Below, piece by piece: positions 8,719 to 17,858 of a DNA stretch of 64,000 bases (its first letter is position 1; each line of letters starts with the position of its first letter). This DNA is from P36-A1 sp049478495 (GTDB lineage Bacteria; Bacillota_I; Bacilli_A; JAJDGJ01), in NCBI RefSeq assembly GCF_049478495.1, contig NZ_CP168083.1:744001-808000 (forward strand), in the 5' to 3' direction. The notes under the pieces were generated by a model. That model made no database searches. It was not told the DNA's origin and saw only the letters and a list, made by a program, of their open reading frames with translations. Both the position numbers and the translations under genes were made by a program.

Positions 8719-9719
8719 TGATTAATAGTATAGAAAAGAAAGCTTATGATATCGGTTTTGATATTATAGGCTTTTCACATGTAATAAAAGAAGATGAATA
8801 TTTAAAAAGAGTATTAGAAAAGAAAGAAAAGATGACTTTATATCCAAGAAAAGAAGAGGATATTAATAAATATATTGATACAGAGCAATATTTAAACAAA
8901 TGCAAAACAATTATTTCTGTAGGTATATGTTATAATACAAAGCGTAAACCAATAGTAAAAAATAGTATTACATACTCAAAATCATCATTTGGTGAAGATT
9001 ATCATTTAGTACTTTCAAAAAAAATAGAACAGTTAATAAGTTATTTAAAATCAAATATTGATGGTTTAGAAGTTTATTACAGTATTGATACTAGCAATTT
9101 AGATGATCGCTATTTTGCTCATTTAGCTGGAAATGGCTTTTATGGTAAAAATAGTATGATTATTAATAACAAGTATGGCTCAATGGTATTTTATGGAACA
9201 ATCCTTTTAAACCACAAACTTACATTTAAGCAGCCCTTATTAATTCAAGATGGTTGTTTTGAATGTCATAAATGTGAATCTACTTGTCCTACTAAAAGCC
9301 TAAATAATTATATTTTAAATTATCAAACTTGCCTTTCTTATCTAACACAAAGCAAAACATTAATTAGTTCAAAACTAATAAAAAATAATGTTTATGGTTG
9401 TGATATTTGTAATGATGTTTGTCCTTATAATACAAATTATGATAATAGAGAATATTTTGAAGATGAACAATACTATGATGTCAAAGATTTTATAGCTCTT
9501 ACTAATAATGATTATAATAAATTATTTAAAAGTAAAAGTTTAGGTTGGTTAAACAAAAATATTATCAAAAAGAATGCAATACTAAGCTTAAATAATATCA
9601 AACGTGATAAAAAAAGTTTAATTATTGAAAGAGATGAATTAATAAAAAAGAAAGGTTCTTCTCTATTAATAGATGCATATAATTATATATTAGAAAGAAG
9701 CGATGAAAATGAATTATAG
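8718..9719 (+). CDS. queG: epoxyqueuosine reductase (QueG)
   Basis: 333 aa. QueG reduces epoxyqueuosine to queuosine in the tRNA wobble base and uses cobalamin and two [4Fe-4S] clusters. The cluster cysteines are Cys180, 183, 186 and 190 (CFECHKCESTC-P), with Cys205, 228, 231 and 235 further on (CDICNDVCPYN). The cobalamin-binding half shows the expected DTSNLDDRYFAHLAGNGFYGKNS region. It is shorter than the E. coli enzyme because the C-terminal HEAT-like extension is missing. It sits between pepF and a PHP phosphatase in an overlapping run. It needs B12, which fits the cobalamin riboswitch at 17859-17967. Confidence 0.9.
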   Translation: MINSIEKKAYDIGFDIIGFSHVIKEDEYLKRVLEKKEKMTLYPRKEEDINKYIDTEQYLNKCKTIISVGICYNTKRKPIVKNSITYSKSSFGEDYHLVLSKKIEQLISYLKSNIDGLEVYYSIDTSNLDDRYFAHLAGNGFYGKNSMIINNKYGSMVFYGTILLNHKLTFKQPLLIQDGCFECHKCESTCPTKSLNNYILNYQTCLSYLTQSKTLISSKLIKNNVYGCDICNDVCPYNTNYDNREYFEDEQYYDVKDFIALTNNDYNKLFKSKSLGWLNKNIIKKNAILSLNNIKRDKKSLIIERDELIKKKGSSLLIDAYNYILERSDENEL

Positions 9720-10521
9720 CTTGCACAACCATACTTATAGATGTAAGCATGCCATAGGAAGCGAAAAAGAAATGTTAGAAGAAGGATATAAACAAGGCTT
9801 TCAAGTATTTGGAATAAGTGATCATATTGCATATCCTACAAAAGAAACAAAGTATAGAATGGAATATGAAGAACGAATTCCTTATCTAGAGAATTTAAAA
9901 CAACTAAAAAATGAATATAAAGATAAAATTAATTTTTATAGAGGATATGAAGTAGAATATCAAAGTGACTATGATGATTACTTAAAAAGTTTATTTATCA
10001 ATGATCAAGTTGATTATTTAGTCTTAGGACAACATTATTACAATATACATAAACCAGCTAGTTACTATGGTGGGTTAGTTTCAACTAAAGAAATCAAAAA
10101 CTATGTAGATCATTGTATACAAGCAATGAAAACAGGGTATTTTTTATTTTTAGCTCATCCTGACTTATTCTTAAATAATGGACTATCATTTGATGAAAAT
10201 GCTTTAGTTCAAAGTAAAAGACTAATTCAAGCAGCAATAGAAAATGATGTTTATTTAGAATATAATGCTGGAGGAATTAGAAATGGTATTAGAGATGGAA
10301 TTGATGCAACTAGTGTTAGCTATCCAAGAAATGATTTCTGGTATTTAGTAGCTAAATCAAAAGCTAAAGTTGTAGTTAATCCTGATGCTCATTCACCTGA
10401 GCAAATAACTGATGTTGCTTATCAAAAAGCTAAATTAAATGCTATGACTTTGAAATTGAATGTAGTAAATGAAATCGATTTTGAAAAATATGAAAAAAGA
10501 ATAAACAATATAATCAAATAA
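9703..10521 (+). CDS. PHP-domain phosphatase, histidinol-phosphatase family
   Basis: 272 aa (or 270 from the ATG at 9709; both follow AGAAAG). PHP-fold metal ligands are visible: HNHTYRCKHA at the N-terminus, GISDHIAYP, YRGYEVEY, LGQHYY, LAHPDLF and NPDAHSPE. The family's best-known member, HisK, dephosphorylates L-histidinol phosphate, but no other histidine gene is in the window, so the substrate here is open. It overlaps queG by 17 bp and closes this operon. Confidence 0.8.
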   Translation: MKMNYSLHNHTYRCKHAIGSEKEMLEEGYKQGFQVFGISDHIAYPTKETKYRMEYEERIPYLENLKQLKNEYKDKINFYRGYEVEYQSDYDDYLKSLFINDQVDYLVLGQHYYNIHKPASYYGGLVSTKEIKNYVDHCIQAMKTGYFLFLAHPDLFLNNGLSFDENALVQSKRLIQAAIENDVYLEYNAGGIRNGIRDGIDATSVSYPRNDFWYLVAKSKAKVVVNPDAHSPEQITDVAYQKAKLNAMTLKLNVVNEIDFEKYEKRINNIIK

Positions 10522-10522
10522 A

Positions 10523-10553
10523 AAAAGCCGCTCATATAAATGAGTGGCTTTTT
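10523..10553. terminator. bidirectional terminator
   Basis: An AAAAGCCGCTCAT / ATGAGTGGCTTTT stem (one G-U) lies between convergent genes, with A and T tracts on both sides serving both strands. Confidence 0.8.
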
Positions 10554-10562
10554 CTAGAATAA

Positions 10563-11066
10563 TTATTCAGCAGTCGTATCAACAAAAACACGAGTACCAT
10601 ATTCTTTATCTAACATATATAGACCAGCATCTTTTACTAATTCAATTTTACTAATCATATCATTAAAGTTTGCTTCTTCTTCAACTTGTTCATTAATAAA
10701 CCAGTTCAAGAAATTAACAGTTGCAAAATCTTTAAATTCGACAGCTTTTTCCATCATGTAATTGATTCTTTCAGTAACTACTTGTTCATGAGCTAATGAA
10801 GTTTGAGCTGTTTCTAATAAATTATCATAATTTGTTGAAGGGCTTTCTTCCCAATTAGTAATAGTTGGTCTAAACCCTGAATCTAAAATATAATTCATAA
10901 ATTTTTTAGCATGTGTTAATTCTTCTTGGTATTGGATATCATACCAGTTTCCAAAACCATTAAATCCTTCACTTTTTACATATCCAGCCATATCTAAATA
11001 AATATGAGCAGAATAAATTTCAAAATTCACTTGATTGTTTAATAAATCATACATTTCTTTTTTCAT
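10563..11066 (-). CDS. ftnA: ferritin
   Basis: 167 aa, the normal length of non-haem bacterial ferritin, a 24-subunit cytoplasmic iron store. Ferroxidase ligands are in place: Glu16, Tyr23, Glu49 and His52 in the first helix pair, and an NEQVEEE segment in the fourth helix. It lies 3 bases after the rnhC stop, and its Shine-Dalgarno (AGGAGA) is built from the last rnhC codons, so it is probably co-transcribed and coupled with rnhC. Confidence 0.93.
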   Translation of the reverse strand: MKKEMYDLLNNQVNFEIYSAHIYLDMAGYVKSEGFNGFGNWYDIQYQEELTHAKKFMNYILDSGFRPTITNWEESPSTNYDNLLETAQTSLAHEQVVTERINYMMEKAVEFKDFATVNFLNWFINEQVEEEANFNDMISKIELVKDAGLYMLDKEYGTRVFVDTTAE

Positions 11067-11069
11067 TTT

Positions 11070-11987
11070 CTACATCTCCTGTTGTTTAATTATTTCTTTT
11101 ATTTTTTTAGTATTAGCAAAATGAACTTTTGCAACTTTACTAAGGATTTCAAACCCATAATCCTTTACAAGTTGTGCTCCCACTAAATCAACTTTAGAGG
11201 ATGCACCCTTGGGAATTGTAATATTATAATCTTTTGATAATATATCCATTTGTTCTAAAAAGGCATTTCTAGCTAAAATAGAAGCTACAGCGACACCTAA
11301 ATATTTACTTTCAGCTTTAGTTTCAAATATAATATCACATGTGACATTTTTAGAATTAACTAAATAAGAATAGTATGTTTTAGGCTGACAAAATTGATCT
11401 AAAACAACATCAACTTTCTTCCCAACTAATTTCATACATTGTCTAATACTGTAATTATGCATTTTAGCTTTAATCATATTAAGATTATTAGTTGGTTGTG
11501 TTTCATTGTATTTAGTATTATCTAATATATAAATATAATGAGGTACAATATTCTTAATCTCTTTGGCTAAAGCGATAATTTTTTCATCGGTATAGTTTTT
11601 AGAATCTCCAAGATTTAAATGAGCTATTGTTCTTGTAATTTCTCTATTTATGTATGCTGAACAAACGACTACAGGACCAAAATAATCTCCAGTACCAACT
11701 TCATCACTTCCAATATATTCTTCACTAGCTGTTTGTGGAAGTGGTTTATCAAATAAATTTTGTTTCTTTGTATCATGATTTTGTTGGTTAATCCACATAT
11801 CAGCTTGAATTGCAGCATCCTTACCTTGAAACATTACTTTGTTTGAATTGTAAGCAATAACCTTAATATCTTGAGTTGAAATAACAAATTTAGAATGTGG
11901 AACATTATTGTTTTCATCTATATCACTTGCATAATACTGTCTAATCTGTTCTAATAACATATCATCTGCTTGAATAACTTTATTCAT
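11070..11987 (-). CDS. rnhC: ribonuclease HIII
   Basis: 305 aa from the ATG at 11987, which follows AGGGGTGAT; a longer frame starting at 12017 lacks an RBS. RNase HIII cuts the RNA strand of RNA-DNA hybrids. An N-terminal TBP-like substrate-binding domain (~1-80) precedes the catalytic domain with GSDEVGTGDYFGP (Asp and Glu of the active site), LGDSKNYTDEKI and ASILARNAFLE. The divergent rnhC/cvpA arrangement matches that in Bacillus. Confidence 0.93.
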   Translation of the reverse strand: MNKVIQADDMLLEQIRQYYASDIDENNNVPHSKFVISTQDIKVIAYNSNKVMFQGKDAAIQADMWINQQNHDTKKQNLFDKPLPQTASEEYIGSDEVGTGDYFGPVVVCSAYINREITRTIAHLNLGDSKNYTDEKIIALAKEIKNIVPHYIYILDNTKYNETQPTNNLNMIKAKMHNYSIRQCMKLVGKKVDVVLDQFCQPKTYYSYLVNSKNVTCDIIFETKAESKYLGVAVASILARNAFLEQMDILSKDYNITIPKGASSKVDLVGAQLVKDYGFEILSKVAKVHFANTKKIKEIIKQQEM

Positions 11988-12140
11988 GACATCACCCCTA
12001 AGACAATTATAACACAATAGAATTCAGATATATAACATTTAAACAATAATACAAAGCTTTTACAACAGATTGTTTAAATGATAAATGATTATTTATAAAT
12101 GTGCTTAGTTTATTACTAAAGGTGATAGTTATAATAATTA

Positions 12141-12149
12141 TGGTATAAT
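12141..12149 (+). promoter_or_regulatory. extended -10 promoter of cvpA-mutS2
   Basis: TG-G-TATAAT lies 33 bases before the cvpA ATG, and GGGGGT before the ATG gives the ribosome site. Confidence 0.5.
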
Positions 12150-12181
12150 AATAGAGTAATTTTATTTTAGGGGGTATGTAA

Positions 12182-12652
12182 ATGGTTGCAGATATTATTA
12201 CATTAGTAGTGTTTTTACTACTATTGTTATATGGATATAAAAAAGGAATAGTAACAAGTTTAATTAATCTAGTATTCATCGTAGTTTACTTTTTGTTTTC
12301 AGAACAAGTTTTTAATAGTATAGTATCATTATTTAAAAATAATGATATGGTAAATAATATTGTTGATAATATTTTTTATAAGTATTTAGTAATTGCAGTA
12401 ATAGGTATAATATTACTATCACTTATAAATTTAATAATAAGAAGCTTTTTAGATATTACTAAACTATCAGTTATTGATAAGTTATTTGGCCTAATTATTT
12501 ATGGAGCAATAGCTTATACAATTGTATGTATTATTTCAATTATAGTAGTAGGTAGTTCTAACTTTATTGACTTTCAATGGGCTAAAGATAGCTACTTATA
12601 CTCAGATCAATTTAACAGTTATAATATAATAAGGATGTGGTTTGGTGGATAA
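12182..12652 (+). CDS. cvpA: CvpA family membrane protein
   Basis: 156 aa with four predicted membrane segments (around residues 3-20, 22-40, 60-85 and 95-125) and the early GYKKGIVTSLINL motif typical of CvpA/YshB proteins. The role of the family is poorly defined; it was first linked to colicin V production. It is followed with an 8-bp overlap by mutS2. In Bacillus the same block also holds zapA before cvpA and polX after it; neither is present here. Confidence 0.8.
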   Translation: MVADIITLVVFLLLLLYGYKKGIVTSLINLVFIVVYFLFSEQVFNSIVSLFKNNDMVNNIVDNIFYKYLVIAVIGIILLSLINLIIRSFLDITKLSVIDKLFGLIIYGAIAYTIVCIISIIVVGSSNFIDFQWAKDSYLYSDQFNSYNIIRMWFGG

Positions 12653-14975
12653 ATTTTATGATAAATTAGAATTTAATGATGTATTAAAAAAAGTAAGTAA
12701 TAAAGCGCATAGTAATTATGCAAAAGAAAAAATACTAAAAAATAATGTAATTACTGATTATGATATAGTAGTCAATAATTTGCATAAATGTGATGAAATA
12801 ATGCAAATTATAACTTCATATGGTCCATTCTCATTAGATGGATTATATGATATTAATATTAGTGTTGAAAAGGCTGTTAAAGAACAAGTTCTAACACCAG
12901 ATCAACTAATAGAAATTGCATCTTTAAATCAAGTAATTACTAATTTGAATAATTTTATCAAGCAATTTGATGATAAAGATAAGTATAAATACTTTGTTGA
13001 AAAGATTAAAGAATTAATAAATATAAAAGATTTAGCAATGATAATTGAAAGAAAAGTAGCACCATCAGGTTTATTATATGAAGATGCTTCAGAAAATTTA
13101 GTAAGAATCAATAAAGAGATTGATAGTATTAATCATAAGATAAGTAATTACTTAACAAAGTTTATTCATGATAATTCAATACATCTAATGGATAACATAG
13201 TTACATATCGAAATAATCGTGCTGTAGTAATGGTTAAGCAAGCAAGTAAAAACATTATTAAAGGTATCATTCATGATGAGTCAAGTTCAAAACAAACAGC
13301 GTTTGTAGAACCAAATCAAGTTGTTGAATATAATAATATTTTACAAAATTTAGAATATCAAAAAAATATCGAGGTTGAAATTATATTAAGAGAATTATCG
13401 CAAAAAGTTGCAGAACATAGTGAAGCTTTATTTTTTGATTTTGATATAATTATAGAGTTAGATATTGTTCTAGCTAAAGCTACATATACATTAGAAATAG
13501 ATGGAATAATTCCTAAGATCAACAAGAATAGTGCTAAATTAGAAGTATATGAAGGAAGACATCCATTAATTGATAAAAACAAAGTAGTTGCAAATGATTT
13601 TTTCATTGCAAATAATGATACAAAATATCGAATTGTCCTAATTAGTGGATCAAATACTGGTGGTAAAACAGTAACTTTAAAAATGATTGGCCTTTTTTCA
13701 TTAATGGCCCAATCTGGTATTGGAATAAGTGCAAAAGAAAATTCTAGTCTACCAATATACACTGATATATTTGTTGATATTGGTGATGAACAATCAATAG
13801 AAAGTTCATTATCTACTTTCTCAGCAAGGTTAAATAATGTTATTAAAATTACAGAGAATGTCACAAGAAATAGTTTAGTGTTATTTGATGAGCTAGGATC
13901 TGGAACAGACCCTAGAGAAGGTGAAAACTTAGCTTTAGCAGTATTAGAATATCTCTATCAAAAAGATGCTTCAGTTATTATTACAACTCATTATTCAAAA
14001 TTGAAAAATTGGGCGATAACTAGTGATCATGTTAGAAGTGCAAGTGTAATGTTTGATGAAAAAACAAACAAACCTATGTACAAGTTATCATTTGATACTT
14101 TTGCAAGCTCTAATGCTTTTGAAATAGCTTTAAACTTAGGTTTAAATGCTAAAATAATTGAAAATGCAAGGAAGTTATATTCAGAAGACTTAAATACTTC
14201 AGATGAGTTATTATTGAAGTTAGAACAAACTCAACAAGAAACAAGAATTTTAAAAGAAGAATTAAATTCTAAAATTGATAACTATGAAAATAAAGTTATT
14301 AGAATTGAAAATGAGCGAAAAAAATTAGATAAAGATGTTGAAAAGATTATTGAACAAGCTAAATTAAAAGCAAATGATATTGTTGCAAATGCTGCAAATA
14401 AATCAGATAGAATTATTAAAGAGCTAAAAAAACAAGATAGTTTTGTTAACCATAAAGTAAATGAAATAACTAGACAATTTGATAATTTGTATGAAAAAAA
14501 TGAAGTTAAAGAAGTTGATAATAATATTGTTTATGAAGTTGGAGATTTAGTTGAGTTAGTTTCTTTAAATAGACAAGGAACTATAATAAATGTTTTACCA
14601 AGAAATAATTATGAAATAAGTATTGGTAATATTAAGACTAAAGCTAAAAAAGCTGAAATTAGATTTGTTTCTAAAAATCAACAAAAGGCAGCAGAACGTA
14701 AAATTAAACAGAGAAGATATGTTAGTAAAAAAGTAAGTACTGAAGTTAACTTAATAGGATTAAGAGTAGAAGAAGCTTTAAGAATTTTAAACAAGTACTT
14801 AGATGATGCTTTATTAGCAAATGTAAAATCTGTAAGGGTAGTGCATGGTTTTGGAACGGGTGCTTTAAGAACAGGAGTTCATGAAGCCTTAAAGAAAAAT
14901 AAAAATGTTAAAAATTATCATTTTGCAGAATATAATGAAGGTGGACAAGGTGCCACTATTGTGAATTTTAAGTAA
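12645..14975 (+). CDS. mutS2: MutS2 family ATPase with Smr nuclease domain
   Basis: 776 aa from GTG at 12645 (AAGGAT lies 8 bases upstream; a TTG one codon earlier is possible). The DNA-mismatch MutS domain I is absent, as in all MutS2. The ATPase core has a Walker A (GSNTGGKT, residues ~335-342), Walker B (LVLFDELGSGTDP) and ITTHY. A long Lys/Glu coiled coil follows (~500-620), then a KOW-like segment and the C-terminal Smr domain (VNLIGLRVEEAL ... VVHGFGTGALR). Such proteins act in recombination suppression or in rescue of collided ribosomes. Confidence 0.95.
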   Translation: MDKFYDKLEFNDVLKKVSNKAHSNYAKEKILKNNVITDYDIVVNNLHKCDEIMQIITSYGPFSLDGLYDINISVEKAVKEQVLTPDQLIEIASLNQVITNLNNFIKQFDDKDKYKYFVEKIKELINIKDLAMIIERKVAPSGLLYEDASENLVRINKEIDSINHKISNYLTKFIHDNSIHLMDNIVTYRNNRAVVMVKQASKNIIKGIIHDESSSKQTAFVEPNQVVEYNNILQNLEYQKNIEVEIILRELSQKVAEHSEALFFDFDIIIELDIVLAKATYTLEIDGIIPKINKNSAKLEVYEGRHPLIDKNKVVANDFFIANNDTKYRIVLISGSNTGGKTVTLKMIGLFSLMAQSGIGISAKENSSLPIYTDIFVDIGDEQSIESSLSTFSARLNNVIKITENVTRNSLVLFDELGSGTDPREGENLALAVLEYLYQKDASVIITTHYSKLKNWAITSDHVRSASVMFDEKTNKPMYKLSFDTFASSNAFEIALNLGLNAKIIENARKLYSEDLNTSDELLLKLEQTQQETRILKEELNSKIDNYENKVIRIENERKKLDKDVEKIIEQAKLKANDIVANAANKSDRIIKELKKQDSFVNHKVNEITRQFDNLYEKNEVKEVDNNIVYEVGDLVELVSLNRQGTIINVLPRNNYEISIGNIKTKAKKAEIRFVSKNQQKAAERKIKQRRYVSKKVSTEVNLIGLRVEEALRILNKYLDDALLANVKSVRVVHGFGTGALRTGVHEALKKNKNVKNYHFAEYNEGGQGATIVNFK

Positions 14976-14996
14976 GGTTAGTCCTTACTTTTTTTT
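14970..14996 (+). terminator. intrinsic terminator of cvpA-mutS2
   Basis: An AAGTAAGG / CCTTACTT stem with a 5-base loop and an 8-T tract directly at the mutS2 stop. Confidence 0.85.
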
Positions 14997-15004
14997 ATAA
15001 AAAA

Positions 15005-15026
15005 AACAAGTAGAAAACTACTTGTT
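15005..15026 (-). terminator. intrinsic terminator of nrdDG
   Basis: On the minus strand AACAAGTAG / CTACTTGTT closes a TTTT loop and continues into a T run. The nrdG stop codon lies within the hairpin. Confidence 0.8.
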
Positions 15027-15479
15027 AGATTTAAAATAATATATTTTTTGATTAGAACTACCAATAAATGGTATTTCTAAAGTTTTTAAGTTTTTATCAA
15101 AACGACCATCAACTAAAGCATCGATATACTCAAAAACTTCATCATATTTTTTATCAATAATTTGTTGTTTAGTATATCCAGTATAAATCCAAATATGGTA
15201 TTCTTTAAAATATTTTACAAATTCTAATAATGCACTATATTGATCAAATGGTTCACCACCACTAACTGTAATTCTTTTTGCTAGTGGATTTTTACCTAAG
15301 TGTTCTTTTATTTGAGTTATAGTATAGTCAGTTCCAGTATTGAAAGAATGTGATTGTGGATTATGACAATCTTGACAATTATGATTGCATCCTTGAAAAA
15401 AGAAAACAGTTCTTAAACCTGGACCATCAACGATACTATCATCTATTATACCAGCAAGATTAAATTTTATGTTTGACAC
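15018..15479 (-). CDS. nrdG: anaerobic ribonucleoside-triphosphate reductase activating protein
   Basis: 153 aa from the GTG at 15479, which starts the product just before the conserved SIVDGPGLRTVFF; an upstream in-frame ATG at 15509 would overlap nrdD by 50 bp, so the start is uncertain. Radical SAM enzyme that installs the glycyl radical on NrdD. The cluster motif is C-x3-C-x2-C (CNHNCQDC), followed by SGGEPFDQ. Translation is probably coupled to nrdD, whose end it overlaps. Confidence 0.93.
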   Translation of the reverse strand: MSNIKFNLAGIIDDSIVDGPGLRTVFFFQGCNHNCQDCHNPQSHSFNTGTDYTITQIKEHLGKNPLAKRITVSGGEPFDQYSALLEFVKYFKEYHIWIYTGYTKQQIIDKKYDEVFEYIDALVDGRFDKNLKTLEIPFIGSSNQKIYYFKSNK

Positions 15480-17712
15480 GGTTAGCTTCTTCTTCAAATT
15501 TAGCTTCATTGAATTGATCTAGTGTACCTACAAGATAACCTGTAATACGTCTAATTCTTTCAAATTTAACACTATCTTCTTCACGGTGACATTTAGGACA
15601 AGTATCATTAATAATACCTACATATCCACATACTGGGTCTCTATCTACAGGATGATTAATAGAACCATAGCCAATGTTTAATTCCTTCATTGCCTTAACT
15701 AAATCCATAAATGCTTCAAGGTTATTGCTAGGATTACCATCGACCTCTACATAACTTATATGACCAGCATTACATAAATCATGATAAGGTGCTTCTAGTC
15801 GCAACTTATCATAAGCTTTAATTTCAAAGCTTACTGGAATATGAAAACTGTTTGTATAATACTTTTTATCAGTAATACGATCAATAGAACCATATTTATT
15901 TCTATCAATTTTAGTAAACCTACCACTTAATCCTTCTGCAGGAGTTGCAATTAAAGAGTAGTTAAGACCAGTTTCTGCAGCTTTTTTATCTGCAATTTCT
16001 CTCATTGTAGAAACTATTTTTAACCCAAGTTCTTGTATTTGTTCACTTTCACCATGGTGTTGACCAGTCAAGGCAATTAATGCCTCAGCAAGTCCTATAA
16101 ACCCAATAGACAATGTTCCATGTTTTAAAACTTCTTCAATTGTTTCTTCAGCATTTAAATTTTCACTTCCATGCCAAACTCCTTGACCCATTAAGAATGG
16201 GAAATTCTTTTTAGTTTTATTCTTAATTACATCAAAACGATCTAGTAGTTGATTACATACTTCATCACAATAGTAGTTTAATTTTTCAAAAAATTCATCA
16301 TTACTATTTGATTCTAAAGCTAATCTTACTAAGTTAATAGAAGTAAAAGATAAGTTACCTCTACCAGCAACAGTTTCATTATTCTTATCAAAGTTATTAG
16401 ATATTACTCTAGTACGGCATCCCATATAGGCAATTTCAGAATTAGGATCATTTGGATTATAATAAGGTTTATTAAAAGTAGCATCAATAAAAGAAAAATT
16501 AGGAAATAATCTTTTTGCAGAGCATTTTACAGCTAGTTCAAACAAATCATAATTAGGATCACTTTCATTGTAGTTAATACCTTCTTTTACTTTGAATATT
16601 TGAATAGGAAAAATAAAAGTTTCTCCATTTCCTAGACCTGCCATAGTAGCGTTCAATAAATTCTTCATAACCATTCTACCTTCTTGTGATACATCAGTTC
16701 CATAATTAATAGAACTAAATGGTACTTGTGCACCTGCTCGAGAGTGCATAGTGTTTAGATTATGCAAAAAAGCTTCCATAGATTGGTATGTTTTTCGATT
16801 TGTTTCTTTCCATGCATTATCATATGCAAATTTATTTGCTTCAATAGAGTCCATAACTTCAAGCTCAGCTTGCATATAATTATCAAAATTAGACAGTGAA
16901 ACTTCAACAGTGTTATTTTCATAAAAATCCTCAAAACAAGAAATTTTGTCTGGACTCATTAGTGATAAGTATTTAAGGTAATTATTTTTATATATTTTTT
17001 TGAAAGTTTTCTTAACTCCAGGTGCCATAGCATAATCAAAAGTAGGAATGCTTTGCCCACCATGTTGATCATTTTGGTTTGATTGTATTGCAATTGCAGC
17101 TAAAGAGGCATAACTTGAAATGTCGTTAGGTTCACGTAAATGACCATGTCCAGTAGAAAATCCACCCTTAAAAAGTTTAAGTAAATCAATTTGAGTACAT
17201 GTTGTAGTTAAAGAATAGAAATCCATATCATGAATATGTATATATCCTTGATCATGCATTAAAGTATGTTCTGGTTTAATAACACTTTGCTTATAAAATG
17301 TTTTAGATGCTTCACTACCATATCGTAACATAGTTGCCATAGGCGTATTTCCATCAATATTAGCATTTTCTCTTTTTAAATCACTATCACTTGCATCAGC
17401 AAAAGTTAATTCAGATAAGATTTGCATTAATTTAGAGTTTTTATCCCTAATTTCACTTCTTTTATTTCTATATAAAATAAATTTCTTAGCAGTATTTGCT
17501 AGATTAGATGATATCAATTCTTTTTCAATTAGATCCTGAATAATTTCAACATCCCAAACATCTAATAATTGCAAATCTTTATATACTCTATTATATATGT
17601 CTAATGAATTAAAATTTTCTGATGCTTCAATTTTAGCTTTTTCTATAGCATTAATAATTTTATTTGGATCAAATGCAGCGATTCGACCATCTCTTTTAGT
17701 TATTGCCTTCAT
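15460..17712 (-). CDS. nrdD: anaerobic (class III) ribonucleoside-triphosphate reductase
   Basis: 750 aa. Makes deoxyribonucleotides from NTPs without oxygen. An N-terminal ATP-cone (~1-90) with the typical KRDGR start senses ATP/dATP. The barrel follows (THDMDFYSLTTTCTQ region with substrate-site residues), and the C-terminus has a zinc site (VCGYVGIINDTCPKC) and the glycyl-radical motif RITGYLVG. It leads the nrdDG operon. The 5' leader carries a cobalamin riboswitch with terminator (17806-17967), so expression should fall when B12 is plentiful. Confidence 0.95.
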   Translation of the reverse strand: MKAITKRDGRIAAFDPNKIINAIEKAKIEASENFNSLDIYNRVYKDLQLLDVWDVEIIQDLIEKELISSNLANTAKKFILYRNKRSEIRDKNSKLMQILSELTFADASDSDLKRENANIDGNTPMATMLRYGSEASKTFYKQSVIKPEHTLMHDQGYIHIHDMDFYSLTTTCTQIDLLKLFKGGFSTGHGHLREPNDISSYASLAAIAIQSNQNDQHGGQSIPTFDYAMAPGVKKTFKKIYKNNYLKYLSLMSPDKISCFEDFYENNTVEVSLSNFDNYMQAELEVMDSIEANKFAYDNAWKETNRKTYQSMEAFLHNLNTMHSRAGAQVPFSSINYGTDVSQEGRMVMKNLLNATMAGLGNGETFIFPIQIFKVKEGINYNESDPNYDLFELAVKCSAKRLFPNFSFIDATFNKPYYNPNDPNSEIAYMGCRTRVISNNFDKNNETVAGRGNLSFTSINLVRLALESNSNDEFFEKLNYYCDEVCNQLLDRFDVIKNKTKKNFPFLMGQGVWHGSENLNAEETIEEVLKHGTLSIGFIGLAEALIALTGQHHGESEQIQELGLKIVSTMREIADKKAAETGLNYSLIATPAEGLSGRFTKIDRNKYGSIDRITDKKYYTNSFHIPVSFEIKAYDKLRLEAPYHDLCNAGHISYVEVDGNPSNNLEAFMDLVKAMKELNIGYGSINHPVDRDPVCGYVGIINDTCPKCHREEDSVKFERIRRITGYLVGTLDQFNEAKFEEEANRVKHKI

Positions 17713-17789
17713 ATATCCACCTTACTTTCTATTTAAGAAATATAATCCCCTCACAGTTTGCTTATATTTCGCATGTTTTTATATTAAAA

Positions 17790-17829
17790 GTATGCTTTTA
17801 AGCATAAAAAATAGCAACTTATCGTTGCT
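17790..17829 (-). terminator. riboswitch expression-platform terminators
   Basis: On the minus strand AGCAAC-GATAA-GTTGCT (17829-17813) is followed by ATTTTTT, a compact intrinsic terminator between the cobalamin aptamer and nrdD. A second hairpin (TATGCTTAAAAGCATA, 17806-17791) with a weaker T-rich tail follows at once and may back it up. Confidence 0.7.
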
Positions 17830-17856
17830 TTACAAATACACTAGTGCATTTGTAAA
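17829..17856 (-). other. leader hairpin between aptamer and terminator
   Basis: A 28-base hairpin pairs completely on the minus strand, using one G-U pair where the plus strand would have an A-C mismatch, so the structure belongs to the nrdDG leader RNA. It adjoins both P13 and the terminator and may take part in the switch. Confidence 0.55.
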
Positions 17857-17858
17857 AC

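Noticed and set aside
12007..12279. Minus-strand reading frame overlapping the rnhC and cvpA starts
   Set aside because: It is low-complexity (Ile/Tyr/Asn), has no RBS, and covers the cvpA promoter and the rnhC start.
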